From contig NZ_JBDNCH010000002.1 in NCBI RefSeq assembly GCF_039769985.1, positions 62,001-126,000 on the forward strand: a stretch of 64,000 nt of DNA, read 5' to 3'. A model generated the notes under the pieces. It saw nothing but the letters and a program-made list of their open reading frames with translations. It was not told where the DNA came from and made no database searches. This DNA is from Ponticoccus litoralis. Its GTDB lineage: Bacteria > Pseudomonadota > Alphaproteobacteria > Rhodobacterales > Rhodobacteraceae. A program made the position numbers and the translations under genes. Positions 41,066-50,915 of the stretch are shown piece by piece; within the stretch, counting starts at the first letter, position 1; each line of letters starts with the position of its first letter.

Positions 41066-42008
41066 ATGCCCCCCCGCAAGATCATCATCGACACCGACCC
41101 CGGACAGGACGACGCGGTCGCCATCCTGCTTGCCCTCGCCTCTCCCGAAGAGATCGCGGTGCTCGGCATCACCACGGTCGCGGGCAATGTGCCGCTTGAC
41201 CTGACCACGCGAAACGCGCGGATCGTCTGCGAACTGGCGGGCAAGACCGGAACCCGCATCTTCGCCGGCTGCGACCGCCCGCTGAAGCGGCCTCTGGTCA
41301 CGGCGGAACATGTGCACGGCAAGACCGGCCTCGACGGCCCGACCCTGCCGGACCCGACCATGCCGGTCGAGGACACCCACGCCGTCGACTTCATCATCGA
41401 CACCCTGCGCGGCGAACCGGCCGGGACGGTGACGCTCTGCCCGCTCGGGCCGCTGACCAACATCGCCACCGCCCTGCACCGCGCGCCCGAGATCGCCGAC
41501 CGCATCCGAGGAGATCGTCCTGATGGGCGGCGCCTATTTCGAGGTCGGCAACATCACGCCCACCGCAGAGTTCAACATCTACGTGGACCCCGAGGCCGCC
41601 GAAGCGGTCTTTGCCTCGGGCGTGCCGATCACCGTCATGCCGCTGGACGTGACCCACAAGGCGCTGGTGACGACGCCCCGCAACGACGCCTTCCGCGCGC
41701 TGGGGACACCGGTGGGCCTGGCCGTGGCGCAGATGACCGATTTCTTCGAACGCTTCGACAAGGAGAAATACGGCTCTGACGGCGCGCCCCTGCACGACCC
41801 CTGCGTGACCGCCTACCTGATCCGGCCAGAGCTGTTCACCGGGCGTCACATCAATGTCGAGATCGAAACCCGAAGCGCGCTGACCCTCGGCATGACCGTC
41901 GCCGACTGGTGGGGCGTCACCGACCGCGCGCCCAACGCCACCTTCATGGGCGCACTCGACGCGGAGGGGTTCTTTGCCCTTCTGACCGAAAGGCTGGCGC
42001 GGCTGTGA
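41066..42008 (+). CDS. Inosine/uridine-preferring nucleoside hydrolase, frameshifted
   Basis: Cleaves the N-glycosidic bond of ribonucleosides for salvage. The calcium-binding signature DTDPGQDDA holds Asp9, Asp11, Asp15 and Asp16. An extra C at 41505-41506 (CGCATC-C-GAGGAG) breaks the frame after EIADRI; without it EEIVLMGGAYFEVGNITPTA follows, then the family motif AEFNIYVDPEAAEAV and DVTHKAL, ending FALLTERLARL. The repaired protein has about 313 residues, a normal length. GNAT acetyltransferase follows 19 bases later. Confidence 0.92.
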
Positions 42009-42027
42009 GACCCGGAAAGGCCCGCCG

Positions 42028-42474
42028 ATGAAGTCCCTGCACCTCGCCGCAGAGGCGGACAGCGACAAGCTTCTGCCGCTGGTCTCGGCCTTCCATGCCG
42101 AAATGGGCTTCGACACCGATGCCGAGCACCAGTCCAACGCCATTGCACCGCTGCTGGCCGGGTCTCCGCATGGCGCGGCCTGGCTGATCGGGCCAAGACG
42201 CGCGCCTGTGGGCTACATCGTCGTGACCTTCGGCTGGTCGGTGGAATACGGCGGCCTCGATGCGATCGTCGACGAGATCTACGTGCGCCCCGCGGTGCGC
42301 AAGCGCGGCATGGGGTTCGAGGCCCTGAACGGCATCGCCAAGGCGCTGAAGGAGGGCGGCGTCCGCGCCCTGCACCTGGAGGTCGACATGGCCGACGAGA
42401 CCGCCGTCCGCTTCTACAGCCGCGCCCGTTTCGCGCCGCGCGACGGCTACCTGCTGATGAGCCGCGTGCTTTAG
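42028..42474 (+). CDS. GNAT family N-acetyltransferase
   Basis: A 148-residue GNAT-fold protein. The acetyl-CoA binding motif A region is IYVRPAVRKRGMGFEALNGI, with Q/RxxGxG/A partly relaxed (RKRGMG). The C-terminus ends RFAPRDGYLLMSRVL. The acceptor substrate is unknown. It lies 19 bases after the nucleoside hydrolase stop, probably cotranscribed. A perfect hairpin lies directly after its stop. Frame intact. Confidence 0.85.
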   Translation: MKSLHLAAEADSDKLLPLVSAFHAEMGFDTDAEHQSNAIAPLLAGSPHGAAWLIGPRRAPVGYIVVTFGWSVEYGGLDAIVDEIYVRPAVRKRGMGFEALNGIAKALKEGGVRALHLEVDMADETAVRFYSRARFAPRDGYLLMSRVL

Positions 42475-42481
42475 AGGGGAT

Positions 42482-42506
42482 CAAGGCTTTGCGGCGCAAA
42501 GCCTTG
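42482..42506. repeat. Perfect inverted repeat after the acetyltransferase gene
   Basis: CAAGGCTTTGC-ggc-GCAAAGCCTTG, an 11-bp perfect stem with a 3-base loop, 7 bases after the acetyltransferase stop and 55 bases before selO. There is no T tract, so it may be a processing or stability hairpin rather than a terminator. Confidence 0.8.
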
Positions 42507-42561
42507 CCCGCGCGACCCGGTGTCTCTGGCACAGATGGCGCCCTGCCCCTATATCCGGGGC

Positions 42562-43984
42562 ATGACGCTGCACATCCCCTTCGACAATTCCTACGCCCGC
42601 CTGCCCCGCGACTTCTATGCGCCGCAGGCGCCGGTCCCGGTGAAGGCGCCCTCGCTGATCGCCTTCAACGCCCCGCTGGCGCGGAGCCTGAACATCACCG
42701 GCGCGGACGACCCGCAGCTGGCCGCGCTGTTTGCGGGCAATGCCCTGCCGGCGGGCGCAGAGCCGCTGGCGCAGCTTTACGCCGGGCATCAGTTCGGCCA
42801 CTGGAACCCGCAGCTCGGCGACGGGCGCGCCGTCTTGCTGGGCGAGACGCTTGGCGCCGACGGGCTGCGCCGCGACATCCAGCTGAAGGGCTCCGGCCCG
42901 ACACCGTTCTCGCGGCGCGGCGACGGGCGGGCCCGGCTTGGGCCGGTGCTGCGCGAATACGTGGTCTCGGAGGCGATGCACGCGCTTGGCATCCCCACCA
43001 CCCGCGCGCTGGCCGCCACCCGCACCGGCGAAGAGGTCTGGCGCGAAACCGCCCTGCCCGGCGCCGTCCTGACGCGCGTTGCCGCCAGCCACATCCGCGT
43101 CGGCACCTTCCAGGCCTTTGCCGCGCGCCGCCAGCACGACCTGCTGCGCCGGCTTTACGACTACACCGTCGACCGCCATTACCCGGATGCCCGCGACCCG
43201 CTGGACCTGCTCAACGCGGTGATCGCGCGGCAGGCCGATCTGGTGACGCGCTGGCTGTCGGTCGGCTTCATTCACGGCGTGATGAACACCGACAACTGCA
43301 CCCTCTCGGGCGAGACCATCGACTATGGCCCCTGCGCCTTCATGGATGTCTACAACCCCGAGACGGTCTTCTCTTCCATCGACCGCCACGGGCGCTACGG
43401 CTATGGATCGCAACCCGACATCATCGTCTGGAACATGGCGCAGCTGGCGACGGCGCTGGTGCCGCTGATGCCGGACGAGGAAGGCGCCATCAAGGCCTTC
43501 ACCCAGGCGGTGCACGCGATGCCCGACCTCATCCGCGCGGGCTGGCTGCGCCGCTTCGGCGCCAAGATCGGGCTGGCCGATGCCCGGCCCGAGGATGCCG
43601 CGCTGATCGGCGACCTGCTGGTGCTGATGGATCGGGGGCAGGCCGATTTCACCAATACCTTCCGCGCCCTGACAGAGGGAGATGCCCGCGATCAGCTCAC
43701 CGACCGGGACGGCTTCGACACCTGGGCAGAGCAGTGGAAACGGCGCCTGGGCGAAGAGCCGGGCGATCCGGTCGCGCTGATGCGGGCCACCAACCCGGCG
43801 ATCATCCCGCGCAACCACAGGATCGAGCAGATGATCGCGGCTCGCCGTCGCAGGCGACGACGCGCCCTTCCACCGGCTGAACGCGGCGCTGGCAAACCCC
43901 TTCGACCCGGCCCCGGAAGACGACGACCTGCGCCGCCCGCCGACCCCCTCCGAGGTTGTACCCGCCACCTTCTGCGGCACCTGA
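42562..43984 (+). CDS. selO: Protein adenylyltransferase SelO (YdiU family), 3' frameshift
   Basis: Pseudokinase-fold enzyme that transfers AMP to proteins and is linked to redox stress. Motifs: YAGHQFGHWNPQLGDGRAV, GSGPTPFSRRGDGRARLGPV, ASHIRVGTFQAFAARR and GVMNTDNCTLSGETIDYGPC. An extra C near 43843 (GCGGCT-C-GCCGTC) breaks the frame at EQMIAA; without it AVAGDDAPFHRLNAALANPF follows, ending VVPATFCGT at TGA 43982-43984. The repaired length is about 473 residues, normal for SelO. I use the ATG at 42562 (MTLHIPFDNSYARLPRDFYA). Confidence 0.93.
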
Positions 43985-44276
43985 GGGCCGTGGCCATCGC
44001 CGCGACGACGCTACCGCGCAGTTCAGAACCGAGACAAGCGCGGCGCCGGTCCGGGGGCCGGTCCAGCCGCGCGGCTCACCCAGGCGGGCCTGCACCGTCG
44101 CTGGCCCGCGAAAGGCGCCTTGCTCCCACGTCGGATAGATCGCCACCGGCTTTGGCACGGCGGCCCCGCCCGGTTGGTCAGCCCCTGTCCCCGTCCTTCG
44201 CGAAAGCGCCCGCGCGCAGCGGCAGAACCCGGCCTCCGGCCACGGCGCCCCGGGTCAAGGCAGCGTCAGAGTGGCA
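43985..44276. other. Gene-free stretch between selO and a convergent transporter gene
   Basis: Just under 300 bases, GC-rich. Only shadow frames are open. No terminator with a T tract or repeat stands out. Confidence 0.45.
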
Positions 44277-45198
44277 TCAGACCGGCGCGCCCCGGCGTTT
44301 GTCCTGCGCGCCCTTGCCGGGACGGCGGCGGTTGATCAGCACGATGCCCACCGCGACCAGCACCATGGCGCCGATGAAGCTGACGGAAATGGGCTCGTCG
44401 AAGACCAGCCAGCCGAAGCCCACCGCCAGCACCGGCGACAGGAAGCTGAAAGAGGCCACGTCGGAGGCCGGGTAGATGGTCATCAGCCGCAGCCAGAACA
44501 GGAACCCAATCGAAGCGACGATCACGCCGTATCCCAAGGCGGCGAAGGCCAGCGGGTCGGGCGCGCGCCACAGCGGGCCCATGGCCCAGCCCACCGCCGT
44601 CAGCACCACGGCAGAGACGCCCAACTGCCAGACAAGCTGCGATTCGGGGCTGATGGCGGACACCCGCGTCAGCCGCAGCACCAGCGCGATGCCCGCCCAG
44701 GATAGCGAGGCACAGACCGCCAGCAGATCGCCGCGCAGGTCGCCCGCGCCGCGGCTCTGCGGGTCGGCCAGGGCCCAGTGCCACCCCGGCGACGGCCAGC
44801 ACCAGCCCCAGCAGGCGGCGCGCCGACAGCCGCTCACCCGGCAGGGTGAAATGGGCGATGCAGGCCAGCCAGACCGGCATGCAGTAAAAGGCGATCGAGG
44901 CGCGCGAGACGGTCGTCAGGTCGAGCGCCGAGAACAGGAAGAGAAACTCGAGGCTGAACAGCCCGCCAAGCGCCAGCCCCGACCAAAGCGTCGCGCCAAG
45001 GCCGTCGACCCGGCGCCGCATCACCAGACACCAGACCGCCAGCACCGCCAGCGCGAAGACAGAGCGCAGCCCGGCCCCGAAGACTGGCCCGATGCCCGCG
45101 TTGCTGAGCTTGATGACCACCTGATTGAAGGCCAGCGCCGCAGCGAAGACCGTCAGGCCGGCGGCGCCAGCCAGGTCGATGGAGTCCTTGCGTGCCAT
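44277..45198 (-). CDS. EamA/DMT family transporter, frameshifted
   Basis: Ten-helix drug/metabolite transporter. The N-terminal half reads LTVFAAALAFNQVVIKLSNA and RASIAFYCMPVWLACIAHF; the C-terminal half in another frame has LSWAGIALVLRLTRVS and VASFSFLSPVLAVGFGWLVF. An extra G at 44771-44776 (CTGG-G-CCCTGGCC on the minus strand) separates them; without it LAVAGVALALADPQSRGAG is continuous and the length is about 306 residues. Two EamA repeats are present. Substrate unknown. Divergent from the TerB-like gene. Confidence 0.87.
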
Positions 45199-45310
45199 GC
45201 CTCTCTTGGACCCTGCCCCGCCGATGGCGTCAATCCCCCCTCGGCCCCCTTGCCCTGTCGGCGATTCCTGTCATCCTCTCCGCGATACGCCGGACGAGGA
45301 GGATCAAGGC

Positions 45311-46177
45311 ATGGGTCTCATGGGTACACTGGCCAAGATGGCTATCGGATACGCCGCGGCGCGGGGCGTCGACCGGATGTCGGGCGGTCAGGGGCTTGGC
45401 GCTCTGCTGGGCGGCGGCGCGCAGATCAAGGGCAAGGAACCGGCCTCGCGCATGCAGGCGCAGATGGGGCAGGCCATGTCCGGCCAGGGCATCGGCGACA
45501 CGGGCGGCACGGGTGGCAGCAATCCCATGGCCGGGATGATGGAGATGCTGCAGAAAGGCGGGCTGGGCGCCATGGGCGCTGGCTCGGGCGGGAACCCGCT
45601 GGCAGCAATGATGCAGCAATTGCAGTCTGGCGGCATGGACCCCTCTGCCCTGCGCGGCAGCACCGGCAACCCGGGCGGCGGCCTTCTGTCGCAACTGGGT
45701 GGCGGCGGCACCGGGCTGGCGGGCATGTTCGCCGCCCCGGGCGGCGCGGCGGCCACGGCGCAGGGTCAGGGCGCCAGCGCCATGGCCGACAGCCTTGCGC
45801 AGACCCCGGTCGCCCCCGAGATGGAAAAGGCCGCCGCGCTGATGCTGCGCGCCATGATCCAGGCCGCCAAGGCCGACGGCGAGATCGACGCCTCGGAGCG
45901 CGCCAAGATCCTCGAGACAGTGGGCGCGGATGCCGATGCCGCCGACAAGGCCTTTATCGAGGAACAGCTGGCCGCCCCCGTCGACCCCGAGGCGCTGGCC
46001 GCCGACACGCCAGAGGCGCAGCGGATGCAGGTCTATTCCGCCTCGCTCATGACGATCCGGGTCGACACACAGGCCGAGGCCAAGCACCTCGACCGGCTTG
46101 CCCGCGCCATGGCGCTGGACGAGGGCACGGTCAACGCGCTGCACATGCAGATGGGCATGCAGCCGCTTTACAGCTGA
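45311..46177 (+). CDS. DUF533/TerB-like protein
   Basis: A 288-residue protein. The first ~165 residues are Gly/Met/Gln-rich low complexity (GGNPLAAMMQQLQSGGMDPS), resembling YebE-type DUF533 N-termini. Residues ~170-285 form a TerB-like helical domain with paired acidic motifs: MIQAAKADGEIDASERAKIL and LARAMALDEGTVNALHMQMG. The family is sometimes annotated as tellurite resistance but no direct role is shown. Eight bases separate it from the next transporter, so they may be cotranscribed. Frame intact. Confidence 0.8.
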   Translation: MGLMGTLAKMAIGYAAARGVDRMSGGQGLGALLGGGAQIKGKEPASRMQAQMGQAMSGQGIGDTGGTGGSNPMAGMMEMLQKGGLGAMGAGSGGNPLAAMMQQLQSGGMDPSALRGSTGNPGGGLLSQLGGGGTGLAGMFAAPGGAAATAQGQGASAMADSLAQTPVAPEMEKAAALMLRAMIQAAKADGEIDASERAKILETVGADADAADKAFIEEQLAAPVDPEALAADTPEAQRMQVYSASLMTIRVDTQAEAKHLDRLARAMALDEGTVNALHMQMGMQPLYS

Positions 46178-46184
46178 CCCCGGC

Positions 46185-47099
46185 ATGAACCGCGGTCTTG
46201 CCCTCGCGCTGGCGGGGGCGCTGCTCCTGACACCCGACGCGGCCCTGATGCGCCTGTCGGGCATGGACGCTGGCCAGATGCTGGCCTGGCGCGGCCTGTG
46301 CATGGGCGCGCTGTTTCTGGCCGCATGGGCGCTGACCGCGCGAAACCGGCGGGCCGATCTGGCCGCCCTTGCCAGCCCGGTGGCGGCGCTGGTCATCGCC
46401 TGCCAGACCGCCAACGCGACGCTGTTCCCGCTGGGGATCGCCGCCGCGCCGGTCGCCCCGGTCCTGCTGGGCGTGGCAACGGTGCCGGTCTGGGCGGCGG
46501 TCCTGGCGCGGCTGCTGTATCGCGAACGGACGGCCCCGGCCACGTGGCGGGCCATGGCCGCGGTGCTGGCGGGCATCGCGCTGGCGGTCTCGGGCCATGG
46601 CGATCCGGACGCCACCGGCAATGCGCTGATCGGGGCCGCCTGCGGGATAGGAGTCGCCATGGCGCTGGGGCTGAACTTCGTCACCCTGCGCCACCACCCG
46701 GGCCTGCCGCTGCTGCCCGCCATCGGCGCGGGCGCCCTGCTTGCGGGGCTCTTCGGACTTGTCGCCGCCACCCCCGCCCGCCTGACCGAGGGAGTCCTTC
46801 TGCCGATCCTCGCCGCCGCGCTGCTTGTGCTGCCGCTGTCCTTCTTCCTGCTCAGCGCCGCGGCGCGCCATACCTCTGCCGCCACCGTCAGCCTGCTGAT
46901 GCTGCTGGAAACCGCGCTCGGGCCGCTGTGGGTCTGGCTGGCCACCGCCGAAGCGCCCTCGCCAAGCGCCCTTGCGGGTGGCACGGTGGTCATTGCCGCT
47001 CTGGCGGTGTACCTCGCGCCACCCCGGCGCGCGCGGCCCTTGGCCTCGGCCTCCGGCTCGCCTAGAACGGGGCACCATCCAGCGGAGCCCGAGCCATGA
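46185..47099 (+). CDS. EamA/DMT family transporter
   Basis: A 304-residue membrane protein with ten predicted helices in two EamA repeats (GMDAGQMLAWRGLCMGALF in the first; SAATVSLLMLLETALGPLWV in the second). Its stop overlaps the start of the Fur-family gene (ATGA), so it is coupled to that regulator. Substrate unknown; the genetic link to a metal regulator does not by itself show metal transport. Frame intact. Confidence 0.85.
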   Translation: MNRGLALALAGALLLTPDAALMRLSGMDAGQMLAWRGLCMGALFLAAWALTARNRRADLAALASPVAALVIACQTANATLFPLGIAAAPVAPVLLGVATVPVWAAVLARLLYRERTAPATWRAMAAVLAGIALAVSGHGDPDATGNALIGAACGIGVAMALGLNFVTLRHHPGLPLLPAIGAGALLAGLFGLVAATPARLTEGVLLPILAAALLVLPLSFFLLSAAARHTSAATVSLLMLLETALGPLWVWLATAEAPSPSALAGGTVVIAALAVYLAPPRRARPLASASGSPRTGHHPAEPEP

Positions 47100-47509
47100 C
47101 AGACAGCATCGCAGACCGCTGCGCGGCCCGTGGCCTGCGCATGACCGGACAGCGCCGCACCATCGCCGAGGTGCTGGACGTGGCGTCGGACCATCCCGAC
47201 GTCGAAGAGCTGTACGCCCGCGCCTCGGCGCAGGATCCGAAGATCTCGCTGGCCACGGTCTACCGCACCGTGAAGCTTTTCGAAGAGATCGGGATCGTCG
47301 AAAGGGTCGACTTCGGCGATGGCCGCGCCCGCTACGAGGATGCGGAACGCGACCACCACGATCACCTGATCGACCTCGATACCGGGCAGATCATCGAATT
47401 CGTCGACGAAGAGATCGAGGCGCTTCAGGAAAAGATCGCCCGCAAGCTGGGCTATCGCCTGACCGGCCACCGCATGGAACTGTATGGCGTGCCGCTGAAG
47501 AAAGGCTGA
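47096..47509 (+). CDS. Fur family metalloregulator (Fur/Mur-type)
   Basis: A 137-residue repressor. The winged helix reads RMTGQRRTIAEVLDVASDHP and ISLATVYRTVKLFEEIGIVE; the dimerisation domain holds the His-rich metal site RDHHDHLIDLDTGQIIEF. The C-terminal CxxC structural zinc motif of some Fur proteins is absent. In Rhodobacterales proteins like this act as Mur (manganese-responsive); which metal is used here is not decided by the sequence. It is translationally coupled to the EamA gene upstream. Confidence 0.9.
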   Translation: MTDSIADRCAARGLRMTGQRRTIAEVLDVASDHPDVEELYARASAQDPKISLATVYRTVKLFEEIGIVERVDFGDGRARYEDAERDHHDHLIDLDTGQIIEFVDEEIEALQEKIARKLGYRLTGHRMELYGVPLKKG

Positions 47510-47569
47510 CCGCCCGCCCCGACCCGCAAGGCGCGCCCCTGCGCTGTGTCGCAGCCCCGGCAGCCCCGG

Positions 47570-47606
47570 CGGTGCGGCCCGATGCGCGCGGCGACGGGCC
47601 GCACCG
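47570..47606. terminator. Stable hairpin between fur-family gene and alaX
   Basis: Perfect 11-bp stem CGGTGCGGCCC/GGGCCGCACCG with a 15-base loop, in the convergent gap between the Fur-family gene and alaX. It has no T tract, so terminator function is only likely from position. Confidence 0.45.
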
Positions 47607-47741
47607 GGGTCAGGACGCGTCCGCCCGGTCCACGCCCGGCACATCTGCCCCGCAGACGAACCGGGGCCCGCAAGGGGTAGCGTGCACAGACAGGCCCAGC
47701 CCATCGGCGCGGCGGCCCCTTTCAGGACAGCGCCGCGTGCC

Positions 47742-48461
47742 TCAGGCCAGTAGCAGTGTCACCCGCCGGTTCTGCTTGCCCTTGTTCTCGATCTTGCCCA
47801 GCCGCAGCGCGCCGATCTCTCCGGTGCGCGCCACATGGGTTCCGCCGCAGGGTTGCAGATCCACCTGCTGCGAGGGCTCGCCGATCCGCACCAGCCGGAC
47901 CCTTCCCGCACCGCGCGGCGGTTTGACCGACAGCGTCTTGACCAGATCGGGCTGCGCGTCGAGGTCCGCCTCGGTGATCCAGCGTTCGGTCACCGGCAGG
48001 TCGCGGTCCACCAGCGCATTCAATGCGTCCTCGATGGCCTCGCGGTCCTCCGGCGGCTCCGGCATCAGGAAATCCAGACGTCCGCCCGTGGCGCCGATCT
48101 GCCCGCCGGTGACGGGCAAGGGGATCACCACGCTGAGCAAATGCAGCGCCGTGTGCACCCGCATATGGGCATGCCGCCGCTCCCAGTCCAGCCGCTGCAC
48201 CACATGCGCACCCAGCGGCGGCAGGGCGGCGGGTTCGGCGGGCACCAGAACCGAGGAGTGACCGTCCTCGGCCTTGACCGCCGTGGCGATGGCCAGACGG
48301 GTGCCGTCCCACTCCAGCCAGCCGCTGTCGCCGGGCTGGCCGCCGCCCTTGGGGTAGAACAGCGACCGGTCCAGCACGACGCCGCCCTCGGGCGTGATCT
48401 CCACCACGCGGGCCGGGGCCTCGCGCAGGTAGGCGTCTTCGCGGTACAACAGCGGCGTCAT
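47742..48461 (-). CDS. Alanyl-tRNA editing protein AlaX
   Basis: Free-standing editing domain that hydrolyses mischarged Ser- or Gly-tRNA-Ala. The 239 residues carry both zinc-site motifs: HTALHLLS (HxxxH) and CGGTHVA. The start MTPLLYREDAYLREAPARVV is at the ATG 48461, preceded by GGGGGAGA at good spacing. As sequenced, the upstream mechanosensitive channel frame reads straight into it without a stop, giving an apparent 1056-residue fusion; see the channel entry. Editing specificity cannot be decided. Confidence 0.9.
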   Translation of the reverse strand: MTPLLYREDAYLREAPARVVEITPEGGVVLDRSLFYPKGGGQPGDSGWLEWDGTRLAIATAVKAEDGHSSVLVPAEPAALPPLGAHVVQRLDWERRHAHMRVHTALHLLSVVIPLPVTGGQIGATGGRLDFLMPEPPEDREAIEDALNALVDRDLPVTERWITEADLDAQPDLVKTLSVKPPRGAGRVRLVRIGEPSQQVDLQPCGGTHVARTGEIGALRLGKIENKGKQNRRVTLLLA

Positions 48462-50912
48462 CGGACCGTCTCCCCCGTCGATATCCGCCTCGGACCCGTA
48501 AGAGCCGGGCTCGGCCCGTTCCTGCCGCTGCGGCCTGTTCGTGGTTTCCGGCTCTGCCGGTCCGGTGGTCGATTGCGGGGCCGCCGGCGGCGCGCCGGGC
48601 CGCCCGCCGCCAAGCGCCTCGGGGTTGCGCAGCCAGATGTCACGCTGCGCGAAGGGGATCTCGATCCCCTCGGCGACGAAGCGTTCGGCGATGTCGTGGT
48701 TCATCTCGGTGCGCACCACCAGCCCCTGCCCCACGTCGCGCAGGATCACCCGCAGCTCGAAGTCCAGCGCATCGGCGCCGAACCCGGTGAAGACCACCAT
48801 CGGGGCCGGGTTCATCAGCACCATGTCGTGGTGCCGCGCGATATCCAGCAGGATCTTCTCGACCTTGCGCGTGTCGGTGCCATAGGCCACGCCGACCGAC
48901 AGGATCAGCCGCCCCAGGGAATTGCCGCGGGTGTAATTGGCCACCGTGCCCGAGACGAAATCGGCGTTGGGGATGATCAGGTCGTAGCGGTCGAAGGTCT
49001 CCAGCCGGGTCGAGCGGACAGAGATGTCCTTGACGATCCCGTGGGTGCCGTTGACCTCGATCCAGTCGCCCTCTCCGATGGGCCGTTCGATCAGCAGGAT
49101 GATCCCCGAGACGAAGTTCGACACGATGTTCTGAAGGCCGAAACCGATGCCGACCGACAGCGCGCCCGCCACGATGGCCAGCGACGACAGGTCCAGCCCG
49201 CCGGCGGTGATCGCCACCAGCGCGGCGGCGAAGATGCCGACGTAGCCGATCCCCGAGACCACGGCGTTCTGCCCGCCCTGATCCAGCTTCGTGCGCGGCA
49301 GAACCGCCGTCCGCAGCGCGCCCTGAAACAGCCGCGTCAGCATGAAGCCGATCACGAAGACGATGATCACCAGCAGGAAATCCGACGGCGATATCCGCGT
49401 CTCGCCAAAGGAAAAGCCTTCCTGAAAGCGCGCCCAGACCTCGGTCAGATCGGCCCGGCGCGCGCCCCAGATCAGCGCAAGAAAGGGGATCGAGCCAATC
49501 GCCAGCACAAAGCCCGCCAGCACCGGCCAGAGGCTGTTGTCCTCGTCCGGGTGGCTGCCGGTGACCAGCTCGTAGAGGTTGTTGATGAATTGCTGCAGCA
49601 CCATCACCAGCCCGATCAGGCCCAGGGTCGCGATGGCCGGATAGATCAGCGCCTCGCCGACCTTCAGGTATCCCAGCGCCGCCAGCACCGGCCCCAGCGC
49701 GCCCAGTACCATGGCGGCACGCCCCATGAAACGCGCCAGCCGCATCCGGAAGAGCCCCGCGTCGGTCGACTCGAGCGCGGCCCGGCTGCCGGCCATATGC
49801 GCCTCGTTGCGGGTGCGGCCAAGGCGGAAGAGGAAATAGCCCGAGAACAGCAACACCGGGAACTGCAGCACCGCCTCGGTTTCCGCCGCATAGTTGTCCA
49901 GTTCGACGAAGACGCGCAGCATGTCGCGCAGCACGTAGCTGACCGACAGGATGTTGGCCACGCGCCGCGCCCGCCTGCGGTCTTCCAGCGCCAGGGGCAG
50001 AACCGCCATCTCGTCGCTGTCGTGAAAGGCCTGATCCGCCAGCCAGCGGATCAGAAGCAGCGTCGCGGCCCAGCTTGGCAGGTGTTCCAGCAGGACGCGC
50101 CAGCGCGGACCGGCGAAATCGGTGATCGTCGCGGCGGTGACCAGCAGGATGATCCCGAAGAGCGGCAGCATGATCTGGCCCAGGGAGATCACGAAACGGA
50201 TCACCCCGGTGCCGCGCCGGCTGTGGGCAATCAGCCGCGTGACCCCGGCGCGCGCCCACCTGTGCCCCCGCAGGATCAGCATCAGCCCGATGCCGCCGAC
50301 AATCAGGATGCTGGGCAGGTTGCGCCGGGCCACGGCGCGGTGGCCCGCGTCCCGGGCATTCGCAACCAGTTCCTGCCAGGACAGCAGGATCGAGGTCGTC
50401 AGGGCGTCGATCGCACCGGGCCAGTGCACCGGGTTCAGCGGCGAAGGTCCGACCGACAGCAGCGCATCCGCCTGCCGTTCCCGGATGATGCGGTCGATCT
50501 CGGCGATCATGGCGTTGGCGCGGGAATAGGCCTCTTCCGCGCGCAGCACCGGGGCGCGCAGCTCCGAGATCTGCGCGTTCAGCGTCGCGCGGCGCTCGGC
50601 GATATCCTCGGGCTCGCTTTCGCCCTCGGCGGGTGGCTCCCCCAGCGCCTGAAGCTGCGATTCCAGCGCATCGATCCGGGTCGCGTTGATATCCTGCCCG
50701 GCCAGAAAGCGTTCGCGCCATTCCGCCAGTTGCAGGCGCAGGGCCTCCAGCGTCTCGTCGCTGGCCTGCGGCTCCTGCAGGATCCGCTCGCCGCTGGCGG
50801 CACGGCTGTCCCAGGCGTCGTAGTCGGGGGCCTCCACGTCCTGCGCCAGCGCAAGTCCGGCGCAGAGGATCAAGGCAAGGCAGGCGGCGACGATCCGGTG
50901 AAGCCAGCCCAT
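48458..50912 (-). CDS. Mechanosensitive ion channel (MscS family, DUF3772-containing), frameshift or readthrough at the end
   Basis: Large MscS-type channel of about 817 residues. Signal peptide MGWLHRIVAACLALILCAGL, a periplasmic coiled-coil DUF3772 region (about 30-150), some eleven membrane helices and the MscS core with LSVGIGFGLQNIVSNFVSG and LIERPIGEGDWIEVNG. The C-terminal tail is a charged disordered segment. The frame continues into alaX. Removing one G from the GGGGG run near 48472-48476 would end it as DIDGETVR at a TGA overlapping the alaX ATG, the arrangement I prefer. It starts 3 bases after cysK. Confidence 0.88.
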
Positions 50913-50915
50913 CGC

